Source: Eublepharis macularius
Lineage: Eukaryota > Chordata > Lepidosauria > Squamata > Eublepharidae
DNA: 64,000 bases
Direction: 5' to 3'
Assembly: GCF_028583425.1 (NCBI RefSeq)
Contig: NC_072793.1
Coordinates: 172,895,681 to 172,959,680, forward strand
The notes below the pieces were generated by a model. That model searched no databases, was not told the DNA's origin, and was given only the letters and a program-made list of their open reading frames with translations. The translations under genes and the position numbers were made by a program. Every line of letters starts with the position of its first letter. Positions within the stretch are counted from its first letter, which is position 1. This document shows, piece by piece, positions 20,075 through 33,070 of this stretch.

Positions 20075-20203
20075 ATCCAGAGGAGTTAGCCGTGTTAGTC
20101 TGTAGTAGCAAAATAGAAAAGAGTCCAGTAGCACCTTTAAGACTAACCAACTTTACTGTAGCATAAGCTTTTGAGAACCACAGTTCTCTTCGTCAGATGC
20201 ATG
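20075..20203 (-). repeat. Ribozyme-hairpin repeat (single copy)
   Basis: The minus strand starts GCATCTGACGAAGAGAACTG (hairpin) and runs through AGCTTATGCTACAGTAAAG and CTTAAAGGTGCTACTGGACT. It ends ACTACAGACTAACACGGCTA. Hairpin core: CTGACGA, A, a six-pair stem GAGAAC/GTTCTC with loop TGTG, then AAAA (20169-20196). Compare a hammerhead core, CTGANGA-stem-GAAA. Confidence 0.75.
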
Positions 20204-20784
20204 GAGGAGCCAGGGAACTGTTTGGTTAGGCTTTCATCTTGCCAGCAGTGGCAAATTTACCTAAGAATCTCCACTGCCATGCAGATATAGCCACATGCAG
20301 GTGCCAATACTAATAATGTTTGCCACCTTAGGAGCCCAAGCCTGCCGGCCGTCGATACTATATAAAAATAGATGCCAGTACCACACACAAGCTCTAGCCA
20401 TGTGCCATCACAAAGAAAGAGAACATTATACCCATTTGGTCGGTTTTAAGCTATTTCCTACCTATAAATGTTCGGACTACTTTCACTATCCAGTGTAATG
20501 GATCCAGAGTAATCATGTCCTTATATTTGTTAAAGCAGTCTTAAGGGGTGAGAGGTCCCAGGTGCTACACTACACAGTCTTAGTTTCCTTTGGGGTGAGA
20601 GATATAGGGGCACATACAATCAGGACTAGTGAGGTTTAAAAGGGCCCAGGAACAAGCCAGGATGAGTGGCTTCTGCAGAGCTAGCATGTACCTCTGCAGG
20701 GATCACCCAATTCAGAGCTTCCCAGTGCCACAAAACTGGGTGTTGTCAACATTTGCCTCCTTCTGCACCAGCAGCAGATGAGAA
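20204..20784. other. No gene seen
   Basis: Unrecognised DNA downstream of gene 2. Confidence 0.45.
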
Positions 20785-21040
20785 GGTAAGAACATAAGAA
20801 GAACGCTGCGGGATCTAACCATTGGTGCTTCCAGTCCAGCATCTTGTTCTGTACAGCAACTAACCAATTGTCCTGGAAGCCCAAACTAGCAGGGCATAGA
20901 GACCGCCGTCTTCACCTTATTCAGAGGTTTGCTGCCTCTTGATATAGAAGCTCCCTTCGATCACTGTGTCTGGCAGCCATAGATAGACCCTCGCCTCCAT
21001 GAATCTAACCCCTTTTTAAAGCGAGCATCCACATTTGGAG
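20785..21040 (+). repeat. Dispersed repeat, LINE 3' UTR-like (unassigned)
   Basis: The AAGAACATAAGAAGAACGCT opening, CCAGTCCAGCATCTTGTTCT and AACCCCTTTTTAAAGCGAGC form a block I associate with a common reptile LINE-derived repeat. The family name is not certain. Confidence 0.45.
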
Positions 21041-21360
21041 CCATGGGGCAACTCTGAGCTGTATGACCCCGGCAGGGCTGGCAGGATGGTGGCTGCTGGC
21101 TGGCCTCCCAGGCAGCGGGCCCTCAAGAGTCCTTTTCTGTAAAGTTAAATGGCCAATCTGCCCCTGCATACCATATTTTTGTGATGTCTGCTACGAAATA
21201 TACACACTCAAGTTGCGGGGAGCAGACCCTGCTAGTTGCTAAAAAGGAAACAGCATACAAGCTTCTTTGGGGTTTTTTGTATGCATGAGAATATTTGTAC
21301 TAAAATCATAATACAGGTTAATATTAATGAGAACTCGTAATACTGAAGCGTCACAATAGA

Positions 21361-21480
21361 TCGGGGTCCCCCAACCTTTTTGAATCTGTTGGCACCTTTG
21401 GAATTCTGACACAGGTTGGTGGGTTCAACCACAAAATGGCCACAATCAAAGAAGCAGCTAACTACAAAATGATTGCTATA
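21361..21480 (-). mobile_element. hAT (Charlie-like) MITE fragment
   Basis: Opens CGGGGTCCCCCAACCTTTTT, then AGGTTGGTGGGTTCAACCAC and AAAATGGC. This matches the right end of the complete element at 55467-55824 in reverse orientation. Confidence 0.6.
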
Positions 21481-23089
21481 GGAGGCAGGCAGGCAGGCAG
21501 GCACCCACACACAGAGGAAGCCAAATGCAGGGGGCAAGGGAAGGTCTTTTTAAAAATACACTTGGAAAGAGGAGTGAGAGAGTATAAAACCAACAGTTAA
21601 TCTGCCCAGATTTCCAGTGGCCAGTCAGAAGCTCTGCTGTGCAGAAACCCCATCTACTTTCTATAAATACTTGGTGGGTGTCCATGGGCACCCCAGTAGG
21701 GATTCCTGTTATAGATGATGCAAGTAGGAAGAGTGCTGTTAAGAATCTCCAGACTCAAGTACAGAGATGGGAAAACATTACTTTCTGTATCATTGCAAAT
21801 GACATACCATTTTTTCTCCTCTTTGCCCATAAAATGGATGCAGGGGGACAAACTTACATTGGGACTTCAACCAAGCAATCATCCCATATACATACTTTAT
21901 GGGTTTTATTCTGGTCTCTCAGTATTTCATAGAAGTGTGTTTAACATCTTTCTTTGACAACAGAGCATGTGCCGTGGGGGTCCTGGCACGTTAAACTGGT
22001 GCTGAAACTGCAAGTGGATAATTGCTGCAAACATACAAACTCACTTCTACTCCCATATTTGATTTTATAACATTTTTCATAATGATTTTCATAATGATTT
22101 TGAAAAAGGGATAGATAAGATGGAAGGGTCTAACTGGTATCCAAACTCAAAATGAGTCCTAAATGTATAAGCTAACTGTCTTTTACACTTGGAAAGTTCA
22201 GTCCTTTCACACACTGATCCAGTTGCAAAAGATTGCTACAAGAATAAGGTGAGGTTCTTATAAATAAAATGAATACATTTTTTCCTACCATGGGAATACT
22301 TGGGTATTGAATTTGTGCCCCTCCTGCAGCTTTGAAAGACACAAGAACCTTACCAGAAAAAAAAAGCTAGCAGACCCATTTCTCCACAATCTCACTCTGT
22401 AAATTGAAGCCAGCGCAAGGCACATTCCTGATGCCACCAGTCTCAGTCTACTTTGCTAGGCTTGCCAGAGTAAATGATTTGCCCCTTTAACAGAGGCTTC
22501 TTGTATGAAAATAGACCTGTGAAGCTTTGAGGAGCACAGGGGTAAATAACATCCTAGTAAGCCTCTCTTGGGGAAGGCAATGGCAAACTGCCCTGTAACA
22601 AAAAGTTGGCCAAGAAAACGTCAATGATGCAACATCCCCCTGGATGAGTGGGCAATGACTTGGTGCTTGCACAGGGGACTCCCTTTACTTTACCTTTAAG
22701 CCTGTATTAAAGGGCCAGGGCGGGGAGAACACAGCACTGTTTTTACAAGAATTTTACTTTGCCACACTTTTTTTTTTTAAAGGAAACATTTAAAAAAATG
22801 TATTTATTTACATTATTTATAGTCCAATTTTATCAGAAACCTCGGATTATTATCTCACTACAGAGAGTAATTTCTACTCTAAACAAGTTGCAGTGTACCT
22901 TTACATCCTGATGTCTACTTTTGCTACGCCTCTCCTATTTAACCAAGCTGCATTATACCTTTATATCTTGATGGTCTCTGTCCACAGAGTTGTTTGGGGT
23001 CTTGGCTCTGCGGTAAAGCACACGTTTTCCTTTGCCTGACATCTTCAGGGGTACTAGGGCTGGGTTAAGCCTTGTGAGAGAATGTTGGG
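21481..23089. other. No gene seen
   Basis: It has a short GCAG run (21482-21502). The rest is AT-rich with no coding signature. An open frame on either strand here has no recognisable domain. Confidence 0.45.
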
Positions 23090-23235
23090 TCTGCCACTGT
23101 CTCTCAGCCTAACCTACCCCACAAGGTTGTTGTTGTGAGGATTAAGCAGAGGAGAATGGTGTGAAACATTGCTTTTGGGAGAAAAGTGGGATATGAAATA
23201 GATAAGGAAAGAAAGAAAGAGAAAGAAAGAAAATC
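23090..23235 (+). mobile_element. tRNA-headed SINE (type 2) 3' part and GAAA microsatellite
   Basis: Body CTCAGCCTAACCTACCCCAC, AAGGTTGTTGTTGTGAGGAT, GGGATATGAAATAGATAAGG. A GAAA-rich simple repeat follows at about 23203-23234. Confidence 0.55.
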
Positions 23236-23592
23236 AGAGATAGTAAAACCAAAGTGGATGTGAAGCAACAAAGAGGAGGGGAGACCAGCCCCAAGGGTAT
23301 ATTTGGCTCCCCTCTTCCAGACCTCCTTAGCTGGGTGTAGCAGCCTTGCGGGGAAGAAGGCAGACATGTCCATGTAGAGAAGAAAATCCATTCATTGGAA
23401 AAATATGTGGTGCAGTACTGTTTTCTTCTTTGAGCACATAATTCTACACTAGGAGAGACCATTTCCATGTGGCCAGCCTTGACATCCTGCAGAGCCACAA
23501 CCAAGGGGGAGGAGCCCGATCCCCTTAGCCTTGCAACAGAGAAGGTGGCATCCCTACTATCTCTGCATGTCTCCCAGTGACCTCCTCCATAC

Positions 23593-23665
23593 CTGAGCTG
23601 GTAGCATGGCAGTTCTTTTCCTTCCAGCCCATGAAGGAGAAGGTGGAGCAGCCATCAAGGGCTGC
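23593..23665 (-). pseudogene. Orphan KRAB-ZNF leader exon (third copy)
   Basis: It is paralogous to the leader exons of genes A and B, with acceptor CTCATCTTCCCAG, ATG in context AACTGCCATGC, and five codons MLPAQ before donor GTATGG. The upstream flank to about 24265 also matches unit A (35840-36150). No minus-strand KRAB or finger exon lies between here and gene 2, so it seems stranded after a partial duplication or deletion. It could in principle splice across gene 2 to gene 1, but nothing supports that. Confidence 0.6.
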
Positions 23666-24394
23666 CTGGGAAGATGAGAAAGAAAGAGGGTGGAGAAACC
23701 TTTTTTCTATATACATTTGCTGGGCCAGTATCTGGAGTGAACCTTTTCTCTGGACTGGCTTTGAGGCAGAATTCTGACTTCTCCTCTGCTCTTTGAAATG
23801 CTCCCCCCCCCCAAACCCTGTTATTCCATTCCAGGGAGAGTTATTATTTGTTTATAGATATTTATTTCTATTCTGCCTTTTACAGTGAGATCCAAGACAG
23901 ATTGCACAGTAAAAGTCAATAAGATCAACAGGTAGGGTATTAACTGAACAGGTGTATTGGTGGTAGAAATGTGAAAAAACAGCGTAAATCTGAACACCGA
24001 GATGAAACATTACTGAAAGAACAAACAGTAATATGACAATGCAGAAACTACACAGTAGAGCATATCTACATCAACGGACCATGCCCAGGAGAATAGTCTA
24101 CAGTCCTTTACCATGTAGTCACACCACTCCTGCCTCCCCTCTTAAGGAAGCCAAGATCCTCTGGCATGCTCTATAAAACTAGGAGAATATGCTGGGAATG
24201 AGAGGGCAGAGCTCTGAAGTGATGCCTGACTGGAGGTGGCAGATAGGAGACTCCCACTAGGAACTGAAATCTCCCCATACCTCTTTTCCTTCCCTCCTGA
24301 ACAACACAGAACCCACCTGGGGCCATATGAGACAGCTGGCCATGCTGAAGCTAATATTTGGGAACAGGTCACGGTAAGTTGGGAGTATAGAGGT

Positions 24395-24545
24395 TCAAGA
24401 ATCAAAGCTCTCTTCTTCAGATCTGGTGGAGGAAGCATTGACTCTCAAAAGCTTATACCCAGAAAATCTTGTGAGTCTACAAGGTGCTACTGGACTCAAA
24501 TCCTACTCTTCTACTGCAGACCAACACGGCTACCCACATGAAATG
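24395..24545 (+). repeat. Ribozyme-hairpin family repeat, diverged
   Basis: GACTCTCAAAAGCTTATACC, AAGGTGCTACTGGACTCAAA, CAGACCAACACGGCTACCCA. The hairpin core is degenerate. Confidence 0.65.
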
Positions 24546-24585
24546 ATCCCCTTTTAAAGTATCCAGGCATATTCCCACTGGTTTT

Positions 24586-26164
24586 TCAGGACCCCCAACT
24601 GAGTATCAAGCTGGATGTTATATCATTAGGGATGAACAACTATGGGGGTCCCCATGCCTGGGAGTCTAGTAGGTATCAGTGCCAAGGGCAGTAAAGGGGA
24701 AAGAACCTCAACAGGTTCTCCATCCTGGAATGTAAAAAAGCTCTTCTGATGGGGTTTGGCCAACCCACCAGGATGTATATGAAAGTGTGCATGGCAGTGG
24801 GGAAGGAAAATGTGGTTCCTGAGTGAGTTCTAATAAAGCTTTGGGATGTATTCATTTTGATTGCTGGCTGGACTTTCCTCCCTCTACCTTACTTTTTTGG
24901 GAAAGGGACCAGGCCTGATTATCCCAGAGGCTTTGGATTCACAGGGCTCGGAGCATTTTGTACCTAACAGTGCAATCCCAAAAGACATCAGACTCAGCGG
25001 GTGAGACACCATACTGAGCTGCTGCTAACCTCTTGTGACCTTTTCTTACATGTCCAGGTTAATGTCCAGGGACGTTGTGGAGCTGAGCTGATCAAGGGAC
25101 CTTTGACTCACGACAGCTCGTACCCTGAAAATCTTGTTGGTCTTCTTTTGTGACTGGACTTTGAATCCTGCTGTTCTACTGCAGACCAACACGGCTACCC
25201 ACCTGAAACTATCCCTTTTTAGTGTATCCAGGAGTATTCCTGCCGGTTTTATGGGACACCAACTGAATATTAAGCTTGATGTTATATCTAGGCAGTCTAG
25301 CCAGAGGATATTTTGGGATTAACCACTATGGAAGTCCCATGTCTAGGAGTCTAGCATGTATCAGCGCCAAGGGCAGTAAAGGGGAAACAGGTAGGAATAT
25401 TGGGAGCAGTCCCTTCCCTATCAACAAGTTCCCCATCCTGGAATATTAATTTAATTTAACTTAATTTATTATATTTATATTCTACCCTCCCCACTTTTGC
25501 AGGCTCAGGGCGGATAACAAAATACAAATATCACACACCATTAAAAACATTTAAAAGCATTAAATAGTACATTTAAAAACATTTAAAAGCATTGAATTAA
25601 AAAGCTCTTCCGTTGGGGTTTGGCCAACCCACCAGGATGTATATGAAAGTGTGCATGGCTGTGGGGAAAGATAATGTGGTTCCTGAGTTCTAATATTTTG
25701 GGATGAAGAACTATGGGGTCCCATGCCTGGGAGTCTAGTGGGCATCAGTGCCAAGGGCAGTAAAGGGGAAAGGGGCAGGAAGACTGGGAGCTGTCCCTTC
25801 CTCATCAACAGGTTCTCCATCCTGGAATGTGAAAAAGCTCTTCTGCTGGGGTTTGGCCACCCACCAAGACGTGGGTATATGTAAGTGTGCATGGACAGTG
25901 AGGAAGGAAAATGCGGTTCCTGGGTGAGTTCTAATAAAGCTTTGGGAGGTATTCATTTTGATTGCTGGCTGGACTTTCCTCCCTCTACCTTACTTTTTTG
26001 GGAAAGGGACCAGGCCTGATTATCCCAGAGGCTTTGGATTCACAGGGCTCGGAGCATTTTGTACCTAACAGTGCAATCCCAAAAGACATCAGACTCAGCA
26101 GGTGAGACACCATACTGAGCTGCTGCTAACCTCTTGTGACCTTTTCTTACATGTCCAGGTTAAT
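24586..26164 (+). repeat. Local tandem duplication inside unit A
   Basis: The block from AATAAAGCTTTGGGATGTAT to TACATGTCCAGGTTAATG occurs at 24836-25066 and again at 25931-26164 with only two differences over about 230 bp. Its leader (CCTGGGAGTCTAGTRGGYAT) occurs three times, near 24655, 25345 and 25725. Unit B has one more diverged copy at 40606-40835. A LINE-tail-like insert (25446-25600) interrupts the middle copy. Confidence 0.85.
25095..25222 (+). repeat. Ribozyme-hairpin family repeat, diverged
   Basis: GACTCACGACAGCTCGTACC, TGTTGGTCTTCTTTTGTGAC, CAGACCAACACGGCTACCCA. The paralogous copy is at 40152-40275. Confidence 0.6.
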
Positions 26165-26246
26165 GCCAAACACCAGTTTGGGATCAGGAAACAATTTTTT
26201 CCAGGGGGATCTTTGACCTTCCTCTGAGCAGACAGCAGGGGTCACG

Positions 26247-26316
<70 letters not shown>

Positions 26317-26370
26317 ATTGTAAATTTCCTGTATTGTACAGGGGTTTGGATTAGATGATTCTATGTTTCA
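26165..26370 (+). mobile_element. CR1 LINE 3' end with GT/GA microsatellite
   Basis: CCAGTTTGGGATCAGGAAAC, GACAGCAGGGGTCAC, GGTTTGGATTAGATGATTC. It contains a (GT)n(GA)n run at 26248-26312; unit B has a shorter GT run at the same place. Confidence 0.7.
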
Positions 26371-27375
26371 GTTTATTATCCCTACTTTAGCTTGCTTTTA
26401 GGCATACAGGAAAGCTCTTTGCCTTGACCTGGTCAGTCAACCTCGCCACGTGAATAGATGCCACAGTAGCCTGGCTGCTAGACTACTGTAGCATAGTCCA
26501 TATGGGTCTGCCCTTGAAATCCGAAACTCCAGATGGTTCAGAATGTTGCAACTCAATTAAAGTCAGGAATTAGGCATAGTACATATACTGCCCCTTCTGT
26601 GTGGTCACTCCATGGGCAAGAGATTCATTTTTAAGTTCAATTCGATGTGCTAGTTATTACTTTCAGTCTCTCGGGGCAAAGTCCCACATCTCTACAGGAC
26701 TGCCTCTCTCAATCTGTTCCACAGAAATAGCTTTGCTCACTGGAGCAATGCAAATGGGCAACGTCAAAACCTTCCCATTTGGAACGATTCTCTCTTGTGA
26801 CTCCCACTTAATGGGGTTTTCTTTCCTGCTGAGGTCAGGAAGAATCCCACAATTACATCATTCCACAGAATACGGCAAATGGAATTATATAAGAGGCATT
26901 TTTATACAGGGGAAACGATTCAGAATTTAATCTCTGAAACATTTTACTGTTTATTTACATTCATTACAGTCTGTCCTGCTCACTGGGACTCAAGACAGAT
27001 TACGAGAACAATACAACAATTGTATTGTCAACTAGGAAGCAGATGACAAAACGGATAAAAATGGAAAGATAACAGCATCTGAATCAAACAACAAGGATTC
27101 CAAGTAAAACAAAGCTATTTAGTCAATCAGCAGGAGGATTACAAAATGGAACAGCCATTTGAGTCTAATGACAAAGTTTCCTAGAAAAAAAAATATGACG
27201 TAGGGTGCTGGGATTGAAGAACAGAAAAAATACCACCCTATATCTCCCAAGCTGATGCATTACATCATAGCTACATCATAGCTCAGAGCTGCTTTATTCT
27301 ACTCCTTCTTTGCATAGATTTTGAATTTTTAAATCCAATTTGATTTGATGCAGTATCTATCTACACTTCCAGCAT
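26371..27375. other. Unit A spacer downstream of gene A
   Basis: The DNA is collinear with 41045-41700 and includes a LINE-tail-like CTGTCCTGCTCACTGGGACT at 26970. It probably includes the gene A 3' UTR. No other coding signal. Confidence 0.5.
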
Positions 27376-29499
<2,124 letters not shown>

Positions 29500-29698
29500 A
29501 GTGCTGCCTGGAGTTGCTTTGGTTCATGCTCTGCTTGCACAATATCCCAGGTTCAATCCCTGGCATGTCCAGTTTTAAAAAACTCAGGTAGGATGGGCAG
29601 TGGGGAGGACACCCTCACCTGAGAGCACCTGCTGGCAAGAGTCTACAATACATAGCCAGACTGACCCGTGAACTGACTTGGTAGGAAGCAAATTCATA
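29500..29698 (+). mobile_element. tRNA-headed SINE (type 1), diverged
   Basis: B-box GGTTCAATCCCTGGCATGTC, CCAGTTTTAAAAAACTCAGG, GCAAATTCATATTG at the end. Unit B has no copy, because its finger-exon flank joins directly to the sequence found at 30100 in A. Confidence 0.6.
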
Positions 29699-30644
29699 TT
29701 GTCATATGGTCAAGCTGTAAATCTCTTTTGTTATTTATTATTTGGTATTTATATACCTCTCTTTTTAATTGATAAGTCAGGACCCAAAGTAGGCAACAAT
29801 AATATAAAAATAATATATCCTACTTTAGATCCTTTTCAAACCTCAAAGAATGAAACCAAGGCAATAGATCATTTTCTGAATGCCTGCAAGACCATTAATC
29901 AATAGCCTGTCCTAGGATGTCATCTTTCAGTCTCAATATATATTTGCCTCTTAATCCTCTTTTCTTTTCTCCTTCCTCTGTTTGTTGCTCCTTGCGTGCT
30001 TTTATTTTCTTACTGAACTTCTTTTCATCTTTTGAATTTGCTGTGATTTATCTCTGTGAACCACAAAGCCCTGCATTCACAGCATCAGAGGCAAAGTCAT
30101 TCTCGTTCACTTTCAGAGATGGTGGCAGTACTACGGGGAGAGAACAGAATAGCAGAGGGGGCAGGAAAAGGGGAGTCTGGCTGGACCACAGATCCAGGAA
30201 AGCTGAGAGCCTTCTCGCTCCCACGTGGGCTGAAATGAGGCTGGCGGGACCATTTCCACACAAGGACGAAGCTCAGGTTTGGGGCAGAATTTGAAGTCAG
30301 AATAAGCTGAACTAACAAAACTGGACATGGGAGATCCAACAGCCCTTGGAAGGAACCCCAGAGGTCCCAAACACCAGTTATTCCCTCTGAAGACCTACCT
30401 CCCCATCCCTCCTCTTCATCGCAGCCATGGAGAAACAGCTTTTCCTCCTTCTCCAGCCAGGATATGAGCTCAGGTTTGGCAGTCACAGGTCCTTTTTCAG
30501 GAGGAAACAAAAACACAATAATGTTTTTTTTGTGTGCTCATATTCAGCAGTTCAAAGCCACTTTGCCCTTGTCCAGACAAAGGCCCAGACAGGCCCAGAA
30601 ATCTCAAACATTTCTCCTCCCTCCTCATTAAGATCTCCATGTGT
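29699..30644. other. Gene A intron, no gene seen
   Basis: From about 30090 onward it is collinear with 43740-44200. The 29700-30090 part has no counterpart in unit B. Confidence 0.45.
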
Positions 30645-30860
30645 GTGAATAGTGCCATCATGTCCCAACTTATAGCAACTCCAGAGAGTTCTCAAGGCAA
30701 GAGATGAACAGGAGTGGTTTACTTTTGCCTGCCTCTGTGCAGCAACCTTGGTCTTCCTCAGTGGTCTCCCATCCAAGTTAATAAACCAGGACACAACCTA
30801 GTTAACTTCCCTGATCTGACCATATCAGGCTAGCTCGTGCCATTCAGGTCAGGGTCAAGA
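30645..30860 (-). mobile_element. 5S-rRNA-headed SINE (shared by units A and B)
   Basis: GTGCCATCATGTCCCAACTT, CAAGGCAAGAGATGAACAGG, CTCCCATCCAAGTTAATAAA. It occurs at the same place in unit B (44652-44870), so it was inserted before the duplication. Confidence 0.75.
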
Positions 30861-30864
30861 TTCC

Positions 30865-31010
30865 CACAGGGGGAACGCTAGACATGGATTCCGGTGCCTC
30901 TACACTTATGGACAGAGCACAGGAAACAACCAGGAGGGAGTTTGTCTTAATACAGGAAAGGGACTATGACCTAATAGGCATTATTGAAACTTGGTGGGAC
31001 GCATCAACAG
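30865..31010 (+). mobile_element. CR1-clade LINE endonuclease fragment
   Basis: Reads RDYDLIGIIETWWD, a recognisable apurinic-endonuclease motif of CR1-type ORF2. The middle of the ORF is missing, and the next LINE piece begins at about 31040. Confidence 0.65.
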
Positions 31011-31039
31011 AAGTAGTGTCCCGATCACATGAAGTGATG

Positions 31040-31560
31040 GTGTCTCTTTACTCTGCTCTGGTTAGACCTCATTAGGAGTCCTATGTTCAACTTTGGTCAC
31101 TGCAATTTAAGAAGGACGATGACAAGCTGCAACATGTCCCAAGGAGGGCTACAGAGATGGCAAGGGGTCTGGAGACCAAGTCCAATAAAGAAAGGGTGAA
31201 GGAGCTGAGTATGTTTAACTGGGAGAGGAGACAACAGAGAGGTGATATTAGCCCTCTTCAAGTATTTGAAGGGCTGTCATGGAGAGGATGCAGCAGAGTT
31301 GTTTGCTTTTGCTCCAGAGGGTCAGAACAGAACCAAAGGATAACTATTAAACTGAAATAATTTCTGGATAAACATTAGGAAGAACTTCCTGACTGTAAGA
31401 CTCGGTGGAAGAGATGCCCTTGGGAGGTGATGGGGTTTCCCGCTTTGGAGATTTTTAAGCAGAGGCTAGATGGCCGTCTGTCAGCAATGCTGGTTCTGTG
31501 ACTCTGTGAACTCAGGCAGAGCTTGAGAGGGAGGGCAGGAAGGGCTCTTGCGGCCTTTTC
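31040..31560 (+). mobile_element. CR1-clade LINE ORF2 C-terminal fragment
   Basis: RPH, then the MARGLETKSNKERVKELSMF motif, and further on a shifted but recognisable LNIRKNFLT and FKQRLDGRLSA. These are typical of the region after the RT domain in CR1-like LINEs. Frames are broken. The paralogous copy is at 46000-46560. Confidence 0.75.
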
Positions 31561-31682
31561 TTATGGCATTCCGGTGACAACCGCATATGGACACTGTTAG
31601 ATATTTGGAAATCTTTTACAGATGCTTATGTGTAGAGCTGTCACTACTGTTGTCATATTTTTATTTCTATTTTGTATGAAGT

Positions 31683-31801
31683 CTCGATCTCTGTCTTTTG
31701 GTGCTACACCTCTGAAGATGCCAGCCACAGCTGCTGGCGAAACTCCAGGAACTACAATGCCAAGACCACGGCAATACAGCCTGGAAAACCCACAACAACC
31801 A
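31683..31801 (+). mobile_element. 119-bp insertion with hammerhead-like ribozyme core and TSD
   Basis: Flanked by TGTATGAAGT on both sides (31673-31682 and 31802-31811). Unit B has one TGTATGAAGT and no insert (46630-46639), so the ends are exact. Inside: CTGAAGA (31712-31718), one U, a perfect six-pair stem GCCAGC/GCTGGC (31720-31725 and 31733-31738, loop CACAGCT), then GAAA (31739-31742). That is a hammerhead-type core with one extra base before the stem. The 3' end is CCCACAACAACCA. Hammerhead motifs are known in Penelope-like retroelements and retrozymes; the family is inferred, and activity is unknown. Confidence 0.8.
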
Positions 31802-31811
31802 TGTATGAAGT

Positions 31812-32429
31812 TTGTTCTAATTTTTTAAAATAAAATGTAAAAAATGAAAATAAAAAAATCTCGTTCACAATCACCTTGCAGGAGTCCAGGAGAAAAGCAG
31901 AAGGTGCCCCCCCAATCCTCACTATTACCTACAAGTTATCTTCTCTAGCCCTTCTTCCACCGCTCATATGCTACAAGGCACCTACTTTAGGACAGACAGC
32001 ATATGACCTAATGCCCCCCACTCTGTTATTCTCTGCCTCTACTCTTTACTCTTACATCCATCTTTCCTTCCACTCTCACTTTGTAGCTTTGACCCCCTTC
32101 CCAACACAGATGAAAGCTTTGATAGAAGGTAAACACTTGCTTAGACTGTTCCACACTGTTCAAATGATGCATCAGTTGGTATCAACCTCTTCCTTCCCTC
32201 CCTCCCTCCTTCCTATTTATAGCCCACCCGCCCTGCAAACAGGGTCAGGGCAGGTAACAACAGGATTAAATCCTATAACATAATTCTCTTAGTGGGTTTC
32301 GACGACTCACAGGGATAGGTGGAGCATGCGCAGTGTGGATGCCTGAAGGAAGGACTGCCCTCCTTCTTTCCCTTCCTCACTTTGATAGGCTGGAGCAAAG
32401 AAGGGGCAGCCTCTCAAATGGCTTGCCCC
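31812..32429. other. Gene A intron, no gene seen
   Basis: Collinear with 46640-47010 up to about 32160. A LINE-tail-like TTTATAGCCCACCCGCCCTG follows near 32217. Confidence 0.45.
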
Positions 32430-33070
32430 AATTCAAATAGCCAGGCTGCAGGAGAGGCGGCCGCTTCCCTTTCTCTTGTAGCTGGGATCTGCGGAGGGAG
32501 GGGGGACAAGTCCACCCACCTGCAAGCCAGCAGCTGGCGGCAGGAGAGGCGGCCGCTTCCCAGCCGGGATCAAGAGGGGGGGGCAAACCTGTCCTCCTTC
32601 AAGCAGGGAGCTGGCTGCAGGACAGGCAGCTGCTTCCCTTCCCCTCGCAACTGGGATTGGGAGGGGGCACGGACAGGACAAGCCCGCCCACCTGCAAGCT
32701 GGCTGCAGGAGAGGCAGCCACTTCCCTTCCCCTCTCTGCCGGAATCCTGCCCTGCTCAGGGTGGCTGCTCGGTGGAGGAGCTTCGAACTGCCCCCCTCGC
32801 GCACCCTGGGCGGAGGAGCCTCGAACCGCAGGCCCCCTGCGCCTCCCACCCACAGTGCCCTGATCGGGCTGCCGGGTGGAGGAGCCTTGAACCGCTGGCC
32901 CCTGTGCACCTCCCGCCCGCAGTGCTCTGATCGGGGTGGATGAGCCTCGAACTGCTCCCCCCCTCCGAACTGCTCCCCTCCATGCACCTCCCGCCCCACA
33001 GCTCCTGCGATCGGGGTCGTTGCCAGGCGGAGGAGCCTGGAGCCACCCCCTTCATGCTCCCTGCCAGCAG
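32430..33070. repeat. GC-rich degenerate minisatellite
   Basis: Two adjacent arrays. The first has units of about 75-95 bp carrying GCAGGAGAGGCGGCCGCTTC and CACCTGCAAG (starts near 32446, 32536, 32611 and 32701). The second has units carrying GGAGGAGCCTCGAAC and CAGTGCCCTGATCGGG (near 32810, 32878, 32935 and 33030). It is absent from unit B. Open frames here come from composition. Confidence 0.7.

Noticed and set aside
21481-23089. A minus-strand gene served by the orphan leader exon
   Set aside because: No KRAB-A or finger motif in any frame of this interval.
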